DNA of 5,159 nt, from assembly GCA_018645535.1 (NCBI GenBank), contig JABGWN010000061.1, positions 1-5,159 of the forward strand, given 5' to 3'. This document shows positions 1-5,159 of the stretch, in pieces (the first letter of the stretch is position 1; every line of letters begins with the position of its first letter). Source of the DNA: Methanobacteriota archaeon. GTDB taxonomy: Archaea > Thermoplasmatota > Poseidoniia > Poseidoniales > Poseidoniaceae. The notes under the pieces are model-generated. The model was not told the DNA's origin, made no database searches, and saw nothing but the letters and a program-made list of their open reading frames with translations. Both the position numbers and the translations under genes were made by a program.

Positions 1-1
1 A

Positions 2-1300
2 AGAGAGATTGGAAAGACGCTGAAGGAATCGGCTGGATCCGTTCAGGAAGCAATCGACACCTGCCTCTTTTTCCAATCCGAAGGAAGAAGACTCTATGGT
101 CAAACAGTCAACTCCGAATTGCCTGACAAGGAACTGTTCACTTACCGACGACCTCTCGGTGTCTGTGGAATTATCAACGCGTGCAACTTCCCTGCAGCTG
201 TACCATTCTGGAAGATGATTCCAGCGATTATGTGTGGAAACACATGCGTTTGGAAGAGTCCACAAGATGCTCCTTTGCTCTCGTTTGCTCTCGCTCGAAT
301 TATGCATGAATCTGGACTTCCTGATGGAGTCATCAATCTTGTTCATGGAAAAGGAAGCGGAGCAGGACAATACCTCGTCGACGCAGTTGACGAGGGACGT
401 GTCAACAAAATCTCCTTTACTGGTTCAACAGAAGTCGGTAAGATGATCGGTGAAGTTTGTGGACGAAACCTCGTCTCATGTTCTCTTGAACTTGGAGGAA
501 AGAACCCTCTTGTTGTTATGCCAAGTTCAAATCTCGATAACGCTGTAGAAGGCGCTTATTGGGGGGCATTTGGAACTGCAGGGCAACGTTGCACATCCCT
601 TGGAAACCTCATTGTCCACAAGGATGTCTATGATGAATTCATGGCCAAGTTCATGGCCAAGGTGGAAGCAACAAAGATTGGAGATTCGCTTGCTCATGAC
701 GGTGTTCTTTACGGTCCAATGCTTTCTGAAAAGTACGCTAAGGATTTCCTCGTTGGCGTGGATATGTGCCTCGAATCTGGTGCAAAACAAATCTTCGGCA
801 AGGGTCGAATTACCAGCGACAACAAGCCTGCAAACTTCCTTGGAACTGCAGAAGACGGTGTGTTCATGTGGCCTCACGTCTTCACAGAAGTGACTGAAGA
901 CATGGAGTGTTTCCACGAAGAAGTCTTTGGCCCAGCGGTCACAATCTGCAAGGCAAATGATTTCGATCATGCCCTACACCTTGCCAACGCTAGCCCATAC
1001 GGACTCTCTTCTGCAATCTACACCAACGATCGATTGGAAGCATATCGGTTCAAGACAGGAATCAAGGCAGGTATGACAGGTATCAACAACTCCACAACTG
1101 GTGCTGAAGCTCACCTTCCGTTCGGTGGAGTCAAAGGCTCTGGAAACGGCACCCGTGAGTCCGGTATTTGGGTCATTGAAGCCTATTCGTACTGGCATGC
1201 TGTCAACGATGAACTCTCCGGAAAACTTCAACTGGCACAGATGGATGTCGAAGAAATCGAAATGGTTGAAGCACAAGTCGACTGGAATGAATTGGTCTAA
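2..1300 (+). CDS. NAD(P)-dependent aldehyde dehydrogenase, 5'-truncated by the window edge
   Basis: Oxidises an aldehyde to a carboxylate with NAD(P)+ in the cytoplasm. The reading frame is open from base 2, and its first 39 codons continue family-like sequence, so the TTG at 119 is internal and the true start lies outside the window; 432 residues are visible against about 490-510 for the family. Counting from base 2, key residues are present: Asn62 in the NFP motif (oxyanion hole), Lys85 in WKSP (cofactor), the GSTEVG turn at 141-146, general base Glu163 in LELGG, nucleophile Cys197 in GTAGQRCTS, Glu307 in EVFGP, and PFGG at 373-376. The GTAGQRCT and GAEAHLPFGG signatures and the SGKLQLAQMD tail resemble ALDH7-like and generic archaeal/bacterial enzymes. 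The substrate is not determined; aminoadipate semialdehyde, pyrroline-5-carboxylate, 2-oxoglutarate semialdehyde or glyceraldehyde are candidates. The acidic C-terminal tail after residue 415 is unremarkable. It is separated from sdh by about 115 bases, so it is probably a separate unit. Confidence 0.93.
   Translation, partial: REIGKTLKESAGSVQEAIDTCLFFQSEGRRLYGQTVNSELPDKELFTYRRPLGVCGIINACNFPAAVPFWKMIPAIMCGNTCVWKSPQDAPLLSFALARIMHESGLPDGVINLVHGKGSGAGQYLVDAVDEGRVNKISFTGSTEVGKMIGEVCGRNLVSCSLELGGKNPLVVMPSSNLDNAVEGAYWGAFGTAGQRCTSLGNLIVHKDVYDEFMAKFMAKVEATKIGDSLAHDGVLYGPMLSEKYAKDFLVGVDMCLESGAKQIFGKGRITSDNKPANFLGTAEDGVFMWPHVFTEVTEDMECFHEEVFGPAVTICKANDFDHALHLANASPYGLSSAIYTNDRLEAYRFKTGIKAGMTGINNSTTGAEAHLPFGGVKGSGNGTRESGIWVIEAYSYWHAVNDELSGKLQLAQMDVEEIEMVEAQVDWNELV
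638..661 (+). repeat. Perfect 12-base tandem duplication inside the aldehyde dehydrogenase gene
   Basis: TTCATGGCCAAG occurs twice in direct succession and in frame, encoding FMAK-FMAK on a surface helix after the catalytic cysteine. Compared with the human ALDH7A1 segment that I recall, the helix has the usual length, so this does not look like an insertion; identical codons in two helical turns are enough to explain it. Confidence 0.9.
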
Positions 1301-1387
1301 TCGTTAGATTATACCCTCATTTTGTAGCAGAAATATCTCGAGGCTAAAGGGCCAACCTCAAAGACCCCGAGTCCTTGGATGAAGCAT

Positions 1388-1402
1388 TCCCAGATTCTGG
1401 GA
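1388..1402. repeat. 15-base perfect inverted repeat at the sdhC ribosome binding site
   Basis: TCCCAGA-T-TCTGGGA is perfectly symmetric around one central base. Its right arm overlaps the GGGAGG Shine-Dalgarno of the anchor gene. In RNA it could fold as a 5-bp stem (TCCCA/TGGGA) with a 5-base loop that hides part of the ribosome binding site; in DNA it could be a site for a dimeric regulator. The symmetry is seen directly; either function is inference. Confidence 0.5.
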
Positions 1403-1404
1403 GG
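1399..1404 (+). promoter_or_regulatory. Shine-Dalgarno that decides the sdhC start
   Basis: GGGAGG lies 11 bases before the ATG at 1416 but only 2 bases before the in-frame GTG at 1407. The spacing supports ATG 1416 as the start and argues against the GTG, which is too close to be used efficiently with this site. Confidence 0.65.
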
Positions 1405-1415
1405 ACGTGAACTTC

Positions 1416-2225
1416 ATGGGCGAAGGCATCAAACTTCCAGTTATCAACGGCTTGGGACGTACAGACCGAATAGACAAATGGTGGAGACAACCAATTGCGA
1501 TGGGTATTGCATTAACTGCAGCACTCTTCTATACAGCATGGCGACTCGTCATCTTCCCTGACAGTATTTCCTACGATCTTGAAGGCTCTACGGTAATGTC
1601 ACCCATCTTCTCTCCAAACATCTTGGAATGGGACCTTTTTGGCCTCAATGAATGGGAACATCCAGGTTGGGTCAATGCTGCAATACTTGTCCTTTGGATT
1701 CCTTTTGGTTTCCGTGGAACCTGCTATTACATGCGTCGTGTTTACTACAGAACGTTCTTCCAAAGCCCAACTGCGTGCTGGGTTGACGAACCTGATATCA
1801 ACAAGAAGATTGGATATGGTGGAGAGAAGCGCTTGTTTATTTTTAACAACCTTCACCGCTATTTCCTCTATGCTGCAATCATCATCATCGCCATCAAGTG
1901 GTGGGATGTCACCCACACTTTGCATTTCGATGAAGGATGGGGTTTCTCGTTTGGTACATTCATCATGGGAACTGAAGCGTTTTTGCTGACAATGTATGTC
2001 ACATCTTGTCACGCTCTTCGCCATCTTGCTGGTGGTAGCCTCGACCGATGGGTCAGTGGCATTTCCGCACTTCGTGGTAAACTCTTCAAAAGAATCAGCG
2101 TATTCAACAGATCACACGGCTTTTGGTTTTGGACCAGCCTTGGGTTCGTATTCTTGGGCGACTTGTGGACGCTTGCAGTGGCGGAAGGGCACATCAATGA
2201 CATGGCCTTCGTAATTTTGGGGTGA
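1416..2225 (+). CDS. sdhC: Succinate dehydrogenase membrane anchor subunit, Sdh1-type (single five-helix anchor)
   Basis: Anchors the SDH catalytic subunits to the membrane and passes their electrons to quinone. The 269-residue protein (from ATG 1416; an in-frame GTG at 1407 would add 3 residues) has about five hydrophobic segments, near residues 27-47, 83-101, 148-165, 179-201 and 235-256, enough to stand in for separate SdhC and SdhD; no sdhD follows. Signature stretches are GTCYYMRRVYYR (about 102-113), ACWVDEP (120-126), NNLHRYFLY (144-152) and SCHALRHLAGG (197-207), which resemble the actinobacterial Sdh1 anchor (Rv0249c family) as I remember it. Cys103, Cys121, His147, Cys198, His199, His203 and His234 lie in or near the membrane segments and are candidate ligands for a metal cluster or heme. 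The gene is first in the operon, 4 bases before sdhA. Family assignment rests on these motifs plus context, since the anchor alone is poorly conserved. Confidence 0.88.
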   Translation: MGEGIKLPVINGLGRTDRIDKWWRQPIAMGIALTAALFYTAWRLVIFPDSISYDLEGSTVMSPIFSPNILEWDLFGLNEWEHPGWVNAAILVLWIPFGFRGTCYYMRRVYYRTFFQSPTACWVDEPDINKKIGYGGEKRLFIFNNLHRYFLYAAIIIIAIKWWDVTHTLHFDEGWGFSFGTFIMGTEAFLLTMYVTSCHALRHLAGGSLDRWVSGISALRGKLFKRISVFNRSHGFWFWTSLGFVFLGDLWTLAVAEGHINDMAFVILG

Positions 2226-2226
2226 T
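2221..2226 (+). promoter_or_regulatory. Shine-Dalgarno of sdhA overlapping the sdhC stop
   Basis: GGTGAT, complementary to the usual 16S rRNA 3' tail, contains the TGA stop of sdhC (2223-2225) and lies 3 bases before the sdhA ATG. Stop and ribosome binding site share bases, which suggests translational coupling of anchor and flavoprotein. Confidence 0.6.
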
Positions 2227-2229
2227 TAA

Positions 2230-4086
2230 ATGACTGAAGAATACTTGAAACACGAATATGACGTGGTCGTTATCGGTGCTGGTGGAGCAGGCCTACGTGC
2301 TGCAATTGAAGCAGCCCGCAGTGGTGCTAAGACCGCAATTATCACAAAATCTCTTCTTGGAAAAGCGCATACAGTCATGGCCGAAGGTGGCTGTGCTGCT
2401 GCTTTGCAAAATGCTGATCCTCGTGATGGGTGGAAGGTTCACTTCCACGATACGATGAAAGGCAGTAAGTGGCTTGCTGACTGGCGTATGGCTGAATACC
2501 ATGCAAAGGAAGCTCCGGACCGAGTACGCGAACTCGAACAATGGGGTGCAGTCTTTGACCGCACACCGAAGCAACTCATCAATCAACGAAATTTTGGTGG
2601 ACACACATTCCCTCGACTCGCTCACGTTGGAGATTCAACTGGACTCGAAATCATTCGTACACTACAAGAACGCGGAATACACGAAGGTATTGACATCTTC
2701 ATGGAATACACCGTTCGCCATCTCCTCAAGGAGGGAGACCGTGTCACCGGATGTGTCGCATACACTCGTGTCGATGGTGAATTCCATGCCTTCTCTGCGA
2801 AGTCTGTCATTCTCGCCACTGGCGGAATCACTCGGTGCTGGAGTGTCTGCTCCGGATCCTGGGAATACACCGGAGACGGTCACGCTCTCGCCATGTGGGC
2901 TGGTGCTGAACTCCGTGATATGGAATTTATTCAATTCCATCCTACTGGAATGGTTTGGCCTCCATCTGTACGAGGAATCCTTGTCACAGAAGGTGTTCGT
3001 GGCGAAGGTGGACGTCTTACCAACAGTGAAGGAGAGCGTTTCATGTTCGATTATGTCCCTGAGATGTTCAAAGGCGATCACGCAGAAAGCATCGAAGAAT
3101 CGGATAAGTGGGTTGAAGAAGTTGTTAGCGGCAAACTAGCAACTGTTCGTCGACCTCCTGAACTCTTAACTCGAGACGTTGTTGCTAAGGCAATCAAGGC
3201 TGAAGTTGGTGCAGGAAGAGGATCTGAACACGGAGGAGCATACCTCGACATTTCCCACCGTGGCCCAGAAGCCATCAAGAAGAAGTTGCCTTCAATGTAT
3301 CATCAATTCATGGAATTGGCTGGCGTTGATATTACCAAAGACAAGATGGAAGTTGGTCCAACGGCTCACTACGTCATGGGAGGAATCCTCGTCAATGCTG
3401 AAACTCAGGAATCAACTGTTCCTGGTTTATACGCTTGCGGAGAAGCAGCGAGCGGACTTCACGGCGCTAATCGCCTAGGTGGAAACTCACTATCTGACCT
3501 GATTACCTTTGGAAAGCGTGCTGGTGAATTCGCTTCAAAGCGTTCCAAGGATTTGGCTCAACCATCTATTGATGAGACACAAGTCCAAAATGCGATTGAA
3601 GAAATGATTCAGCCATTAAACAAAGAAGGCGGAGAAAACCCTGGAGTCATTTATGATGAAATGCGAGAAATGATGCAGAACAAGGTCGGAATCATTCGAA
3701 CTAAGAAGGAACTTGAAGAAGCTATTGAGGAACTCAATGCATTCAAAGAACGAGCTCATGCTTCCTTCCCAGGAACTTCTCGACGATACAATTCTGGATG
3801 GCACCAAGCACTTGACTTGATCAACATGGCTGACGTATCCATTGCATGTGCTCTTGCCGCACTCACTCGTGAGGAAAGCAGAGGTGGACATACTCGTGAA
3901 GATATGCCAATACCTGAAGATGAATACTGGGGCAAGACTCTGAACATTATCTGGATGGAAGAAGGAAAAGTAAAGATTCGACAAGAACCTGTAGAAGAGA
4001 TGAGAGATGATCTCAAAGACGCAATCAAGGAAGTAAAAGACATGATTGCAGAACGGGCTGAAGAACAAGCAGGAGGTGGCAAGTAA
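2230..4086 (+). CDS. sdhA: Succinate dehydrogenase flavoprotein subunit
   Basis: Oxidises succinate to fumarate on a covalently bound FAD at the cytoplasmic face of the membrane; a TCA-cycle and respiratory complex II enzyme. The 618-residue protein is full length for the family. An N-terminal Rossmann motif (GAGGAG, residues 16-21) is followed by KAHTVMAEGG, where His47 is the expected covalent FAD attachment site. Active-site residues are all present: His237 in FHPTG, Arg257 in TEGVRGEGG, His380 in AHYVMGG and Arg415 in NRLGGNS. SRGGHTRED (about 550-558) marks the C-terminal helical domain, and the last 40 residues are a highly charged helix. Stretches such as WKVHFHDTM, QRNFGGHTFPRLAHVGD and PSMYHQFMELAGVD match the actinobacterial Sdh1 flavoprotein as I recall it. 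A CWSVC pair (Cys203, Cys207) in the FAD-domain loop is unusual. The intact His47 and the partners argue for SDH or fumarate reductase rather than L-aspartate oxidase; direction of catalysis cannot be read from sequence. Confidence 0.98.
   Translation: MTEEYLKHEYDVVVIGAGGAGLRAAIEAARSGAKTAIITKSLLGKAHTVMAEGGCAAALQNADPRDGWKVHFHDTMKGSKWLADWRMAEYHAKEAPDRVRELEQWGAVFDRTPKQLINQRNFGGHTFPRLAHVGDSTGLEIIRTLQERGIHEGIDIFMEYTVRHLLKEGDRVTGCVAYTRVDGEFHAFSAKSVILATGGITRCWSVCSGSWEYTGDGHALAMWAGAELRDMEFIQFHPTGMVWPPSVRGILVTEGVRGEGGRLTNSEGERFMFDYVPEMFKGDHAESIEESDKWVEEVVSGKLATVRRPPELLTRDVVAKAIKAEVGAGRGSEHGGAYLDISHRGPEAIKKKLPSMYHQFMELAGVDITKDKMEVGPTAHYVMGGILVNAETQESTVPGLYACGEAASGLHGANRLGGNSLSDLITFGKRAGEFASKRSKDLAQPSIDETQVQNAIEEMIQPLNKEGGENPGVIYDEMREMMQNKVGIIRTKKELEEAIEELNAFKERAHASFPGTSRRYNSGWHQALDLINMADVSIACALAALTREESRGGHTREDMPIPEDEYWGKTLNIIWMEEGKVKIRQEPVEEMRDDLKDAIKEVKDMIAERAEEQAGGGK
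4072..4078 (+). promoter_or_regulatory. Strong Shine-Dalgarno of sdhB inside the sdhA 3' end
   Basis: GGAGGTG lies 7 bases before the sdhB ATG and is encoded within the last codons of sdhA, where it specifies part of the Gly-rich terminal tail. Together with the one-base stop/start overlap (TAATG) this supports coupled translation of flavoprotein and iron-sulfur subunits. Confidence 0.8.
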
Positions 4087-4853
4087 TGTCATTGAAAGGA
4101 AAAAAGCAGGCATTCAAGGTCGCTCGTGGCGAAGATGGAGAAACAAAGTTACAAGATTACGAAATCACCCTCGATGAAGGTATGGTTGTTCTCGATTGTA
4201 TTCATCGTATTCAACACGAAAAGGAACCGGACATGGCAGTTCGCTGGAACTGTAAAGCAGGAAAGTGTGGTTCTTGTTCAGCAGAAATCAACGGACGTCC
4301 ACGCTTGATGTGCATGACCCGTATGAGTGACGTTGTTGCAGAAACACCTGAAGGACAACCTATTGAAATTCGTCCTATGAAAGCATTCCCGCACATTAAG
4401 GATCTCGTTACAGATGTTCAATGGAACTACGATATTGCTCAGAAGATTGCACCAATTAATGGTCCTAATGAAATGAATTGGGAATTCAACCAAATGGAAG
4501 CTGACAGAGTTCAACACTTCCGCGAGTGCATCGAATGTTTCCTTTGTGTCAACACATGTCACGTTCTAAGAGACCATGAAATGTTTGACGACTTTGCTGG
4601 ACCAAGAAACCTCGTTCGACTTGCACAGTACGAAATGCATCCACTCGATACAGAAGACCGTATTCCAGAGATCAAGAAAGAATTCGGAATCGAGTACTGT
4701 AACATCACACGATGTTGTACAGAGGTTTGTCCAGCTGGAATCCAAATCACCGATGATGCAATTATACAACTCAAAGAACGAGTCGTTGACCGCTATTACG
4801 ACCCACTACAGCGAATTTGGAGAACTATTACTCGAAAGAAGGTTCGATACTGA
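4086..4853 (+). CDS. sdhB: Succinate dehydrogenase iron-sulfur subunit
   Basis: Carries electrons from the FAD of SdhA to the membrane anchor through three iron-sulfur clusters. The 255-residue protein has the expected two domains. The N-terminal ferredoxin-like domain binds [2Fe-2S] with Cys56, Cys61, Cys64 and Cys76 (CKAGKCGSC). In the C-terminal domain, by alignment spacing to E. coli SdhB, Cys148, Cys151, Cys154 and Cys215 should bind [4Fe-4S], and Cys158, Cys205 and Cys211 the [3Fe-4S]. Cys210 is an additional cysteine next to a ligand. After the first C-terminal cluster motif the sequence reads CxxxCH instead of the CxxxCP of the E. coli type, and with EMHPLDTEDR, YCNITRCCTEVCP and ERVVDRYYDP this resembles the actinobacterial Sdh1 (Rv0247c) form as I recall it. 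The start overlaps the sdhA stop by one base and has a strong Shine-Dalgarno. It is the last gene of the operon. Confidence 0.97.
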   Translation: MSLKGKKQAFKVARGEDGETKLQDYEITLDEGMVVLDCIHRIQHEKEPDMAVRWNCKAGKCGSCSAEINGRPRLMCMTRMSDVVAETPEGQPIEIRPMKAFPHIKDLVTDVQWNYDIAQKIAPINGPNEMNWEFNQMEADRVQHFRECIECFLCVNTCHVLRDHEMFDDFAGPRNLVRLAQYEMHPLDTEDRIPEIKKEFGIEYCNITRCCTEVCPAGIQITDDAIIQLKERVVDRYYDPLQRIWRTITRKKVRY

Positions 4854-4858
4854 TACTA

Positions 4859-4866
4859 TTTGTTTT
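4859..4866 (+). terminator. Possible T-tract terminator of the sdh operon
   Basis: TTTGTTTT begins 6 bases after the sdhB stop. Archaeal transcription commonly ends at such T-rich stretches without a hairpin. No GC-rich hairpin precedes it, so it would not be a standard bacterial intrinsic terminator. The placement between the last operon gene and a new promoter-like box supports the call, but the signal is short. Confidence 0.35.
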
Positions 4867-4903
4867 CAAAAAAAACCATTTTCGACCCCTCCGAAAACAT
4901 GCC

Positions 4904-4912
4904 ATAATATAC
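4904..4912 (+). promoter_or_regulatory. TATA-like box upstream of the last gene
   Basis: ATAATATAC is centred about 27 bases before the ATG at 4935. In archaea transcription starts some 24-28 bases downstream of the TATA box, which would put the transcript start at or next to the start codon, giving a leaderless or nearly leaderless mRNA. The same bases with CATAAT and TTCGAC (4881-4886, 16-base spacer) could also be read as a weak bacterial promoter. Confidence 0.5.
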
Positions 4913-4919
4913 TCGCATT

Positions 4920-4925
4920 GGTGAT
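4920..4925 (+). promoter_or_regulatory. Possible Shine-Dalgarno before the membrane-protein start
   Basis: GGTGAT, identical to the site before sdhA, lies 9 bases before ATG 4935. It competes with the leaderless reading: if transcription starts at about 4932-4936 this site would not be in the mRNA. It could be a chance match. Confidence 0.3.
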
Positions 4926-4934
4926 GTATAGGAC

Positions 4935-5159
4935 ATGGACAGAACACTGGCAGACATAAAAAGAGAATTTTCAACCGCTAGCACAGCCGGTTGTATTCTG
5001 GGCTTCCTTGGCCTATCGACCATCGTTGCAACACAGCTACCAGCACTCATACCGTTGCTATTTGCACCATTGGTTTGTGGAACACTTGTATTCACTTTGT
5101 ACAAATCTCAAATGAACAACAAGCAAATCAACATCATGGCAAGGCCAACACCTACTGAA
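4935..5159 (+). CDS. Small membrane protein of unknown function, 3'-truncated by the window edge
   Basis: I do not recognise this protein. The frame is open from ATG 4935 to the last base, 75 codons, with an in-frame TAG at 4929-4931 just upstream, so ATG 4935 is the first possible start. A short charged N-terminus (MDRTLADIKREFS) is followed by two hydrophobic segments, about residues 17-33 (GCILGFLGLSTIV) and 35-56 (ALIPLLFAPLVCGTLVFTLY), joined by a very short turn, which suggests a helical hairpin in the membrane. A polar, Asn/Lys/Gln-rich stretch follows (KSQMNNKQ) and continues past the edge. A TATA-like box at the right distance and a possible Shine-Dalgarno support expression. It lies 81 bases after sdhB with its own promoter-like signal, so a role with SDH is not implied. 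Most doubt comes from the missing 3' end. Confidence 0.6.
   Translation, partial: MDRTLADIKREFSTASTAGCILGFLGLSTIVATQLPALIPLLFAPLVCGTLVFTLYKSQMNNKQINIMARPTPTE

Larger units (their letters stand above)
1301..1415 (+). promoter_or_regulatory. Intergenic region and probable 5' leader of the sdh operon
   Basis: This 115-base gap must hold the end of the aldehyde dehydrogenase transcript and the promoter of the sdh operon if the two are separate units. It contains a short T run (1320-1323) and two weak AT-rich boxes that could be TATA or -10 elements (TTAGATTATA at 1304-1313 and AAATATC at 1331-1337). Neither is convincing. From about 1340 to the start codon the sequence is richer in G and C and contains short complementary stretches, including CCTC at 1356-1359 that could pair with the GAGG of the Shine-Dalgarno. 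No coding sequence with a usable start is seen. Confidence 0.45.

Noticed and set aside
119..121. TTG as the start codon of the aldehyde dehydrogenase
   Set aside because: The same frame is open back to base 2 and the 39 upstream codons read as family-like sequence leading straight into the conserved Rossmann region, so the gene is cut by the window edge rather than starting here.
638..661. 12-base tandem repeat as evidence of recent slippage or an insertion in the aldehyde dehydrogenase
   Set aside because: The helix has the family's normal length, so no extra residues were gained; the repeat is kept only as a sequence feature.
1407..1409. GTG as the start of the SDH anchor
   Set aside because: It is only 2-3 bases after the Shine-Dalgarno; ATG 1416 has workable spacing. 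The difference is three residues and the GTG cannot be fully excluded.
1375..1410. Micro-ORF from TTG in the sdh leader ending at a TGA inside the sdhC start region
   Set aside because: About 11 codons with a rare start and no Shine-Dalgarno; no sign that it is translated.
1416..2225. Fusion of separate sdhC and sdhD genes
   Set aside because: A single five-helix anchor is the normal form in this SDH class, so no recent fusion needs to be invoked.
3616..4113. Long minus-strand open frame opposite the end of sdhA
   Set aside because: It lies entirely against well-conserved SDH coding sequence, encodes a Phe/Ser-rich sequence typical of an antisense shadow, and has no independent signals. The same applies to the other minus-strand and overlapping frames.
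4868..4897. Minus-strand intrinsic terminator: weak stem TTTTCG/CGAAAA followed by a run of eight T when read on the minus strand
   Set aside because: The 6-bp stem is AT-rich and weak, three bases separate it from the T run, and there is no minus-strand gene here to terminate. On the + strand the stem is not followed by T, so it is not a + strand intrinsic terminator either.

Overview
The window carries the 3' part of an aldehyde dehydrogenase gene, a complete three-gene succinate dehydrogenase (SDH, respiratory complex II) operon, and the first 75 codons of a small membrane protein that runs off the right edge. All genes are on the + strand and densely packed. I see no rRNA, tRNA, CRISPR array, insertion sequence or other mobile element.

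Layout: 2-1300 aldehyde dehydrogenase, lacking roughly its first 60-75 residues. 1301-1415 is an intergenic stretch/leader with a 15-base perfect inverted repeat (1388-1402) that overlaps the Shine-Dalgarno of the next gene. 1416-2225 is the SDH membrane anchor (sdhC type), 2230-4086 the flavoprotein (sdhA) and 4086-4853 the iron-sulfur protein (sdhB). 4854-4934 is an AT-rich gap with a T-tract and a TATA-like box. 4935 to the edge is a two-helix membrane protein of unknown function.

The three sdh genes are almost certainly one transcript: the gap between C and A is 4 bases, A and B overlap by 1 base, and each gene has its own Shine-Dalgarno. Gene order (anchor, flavoprotein, iron-sulfur) and sequence signatures match, from memory, the Sdh1 type of Actinobacteria (the Rv0249c-Rv0248c-Rv0247c arrangement) rather than the E. 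coli type with separate sdhC and sdhD. A single five-helix anchor replaces the two small anchors. It keeps the Cys/His-rich positions that I associate with the Sdh1 family, whose mycobacterial member is reported to hold a membrane-embedded Rieske-like [2Fe-2S] cluster. The enzyme would oxidise succinate to fumarate and pass electrons through FAD and three iron-sulfur clusters to membrane quinone. The aldehyde dehydrogenase fits aldehyde or amino-acid catabolism feeding central carbon metabolism, but nothing shows that it is co-transcribed with sdh.

Organism: an aerobic or quinone-respiring prokaryote with mid-range GC. A TATA-like box centred about 27 bases upstream of the last start codon, T-tracts instead of strong hairpin terminators, and GGTGAT-type Shine-Dalgarno sites suit an archaeon. 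A marine Thermoplasmatota lineage such as Marine Group II/III is my favoured guess. A bacterium carrying the same Sdh1-type operon cannot be excluded from this sequence alone.
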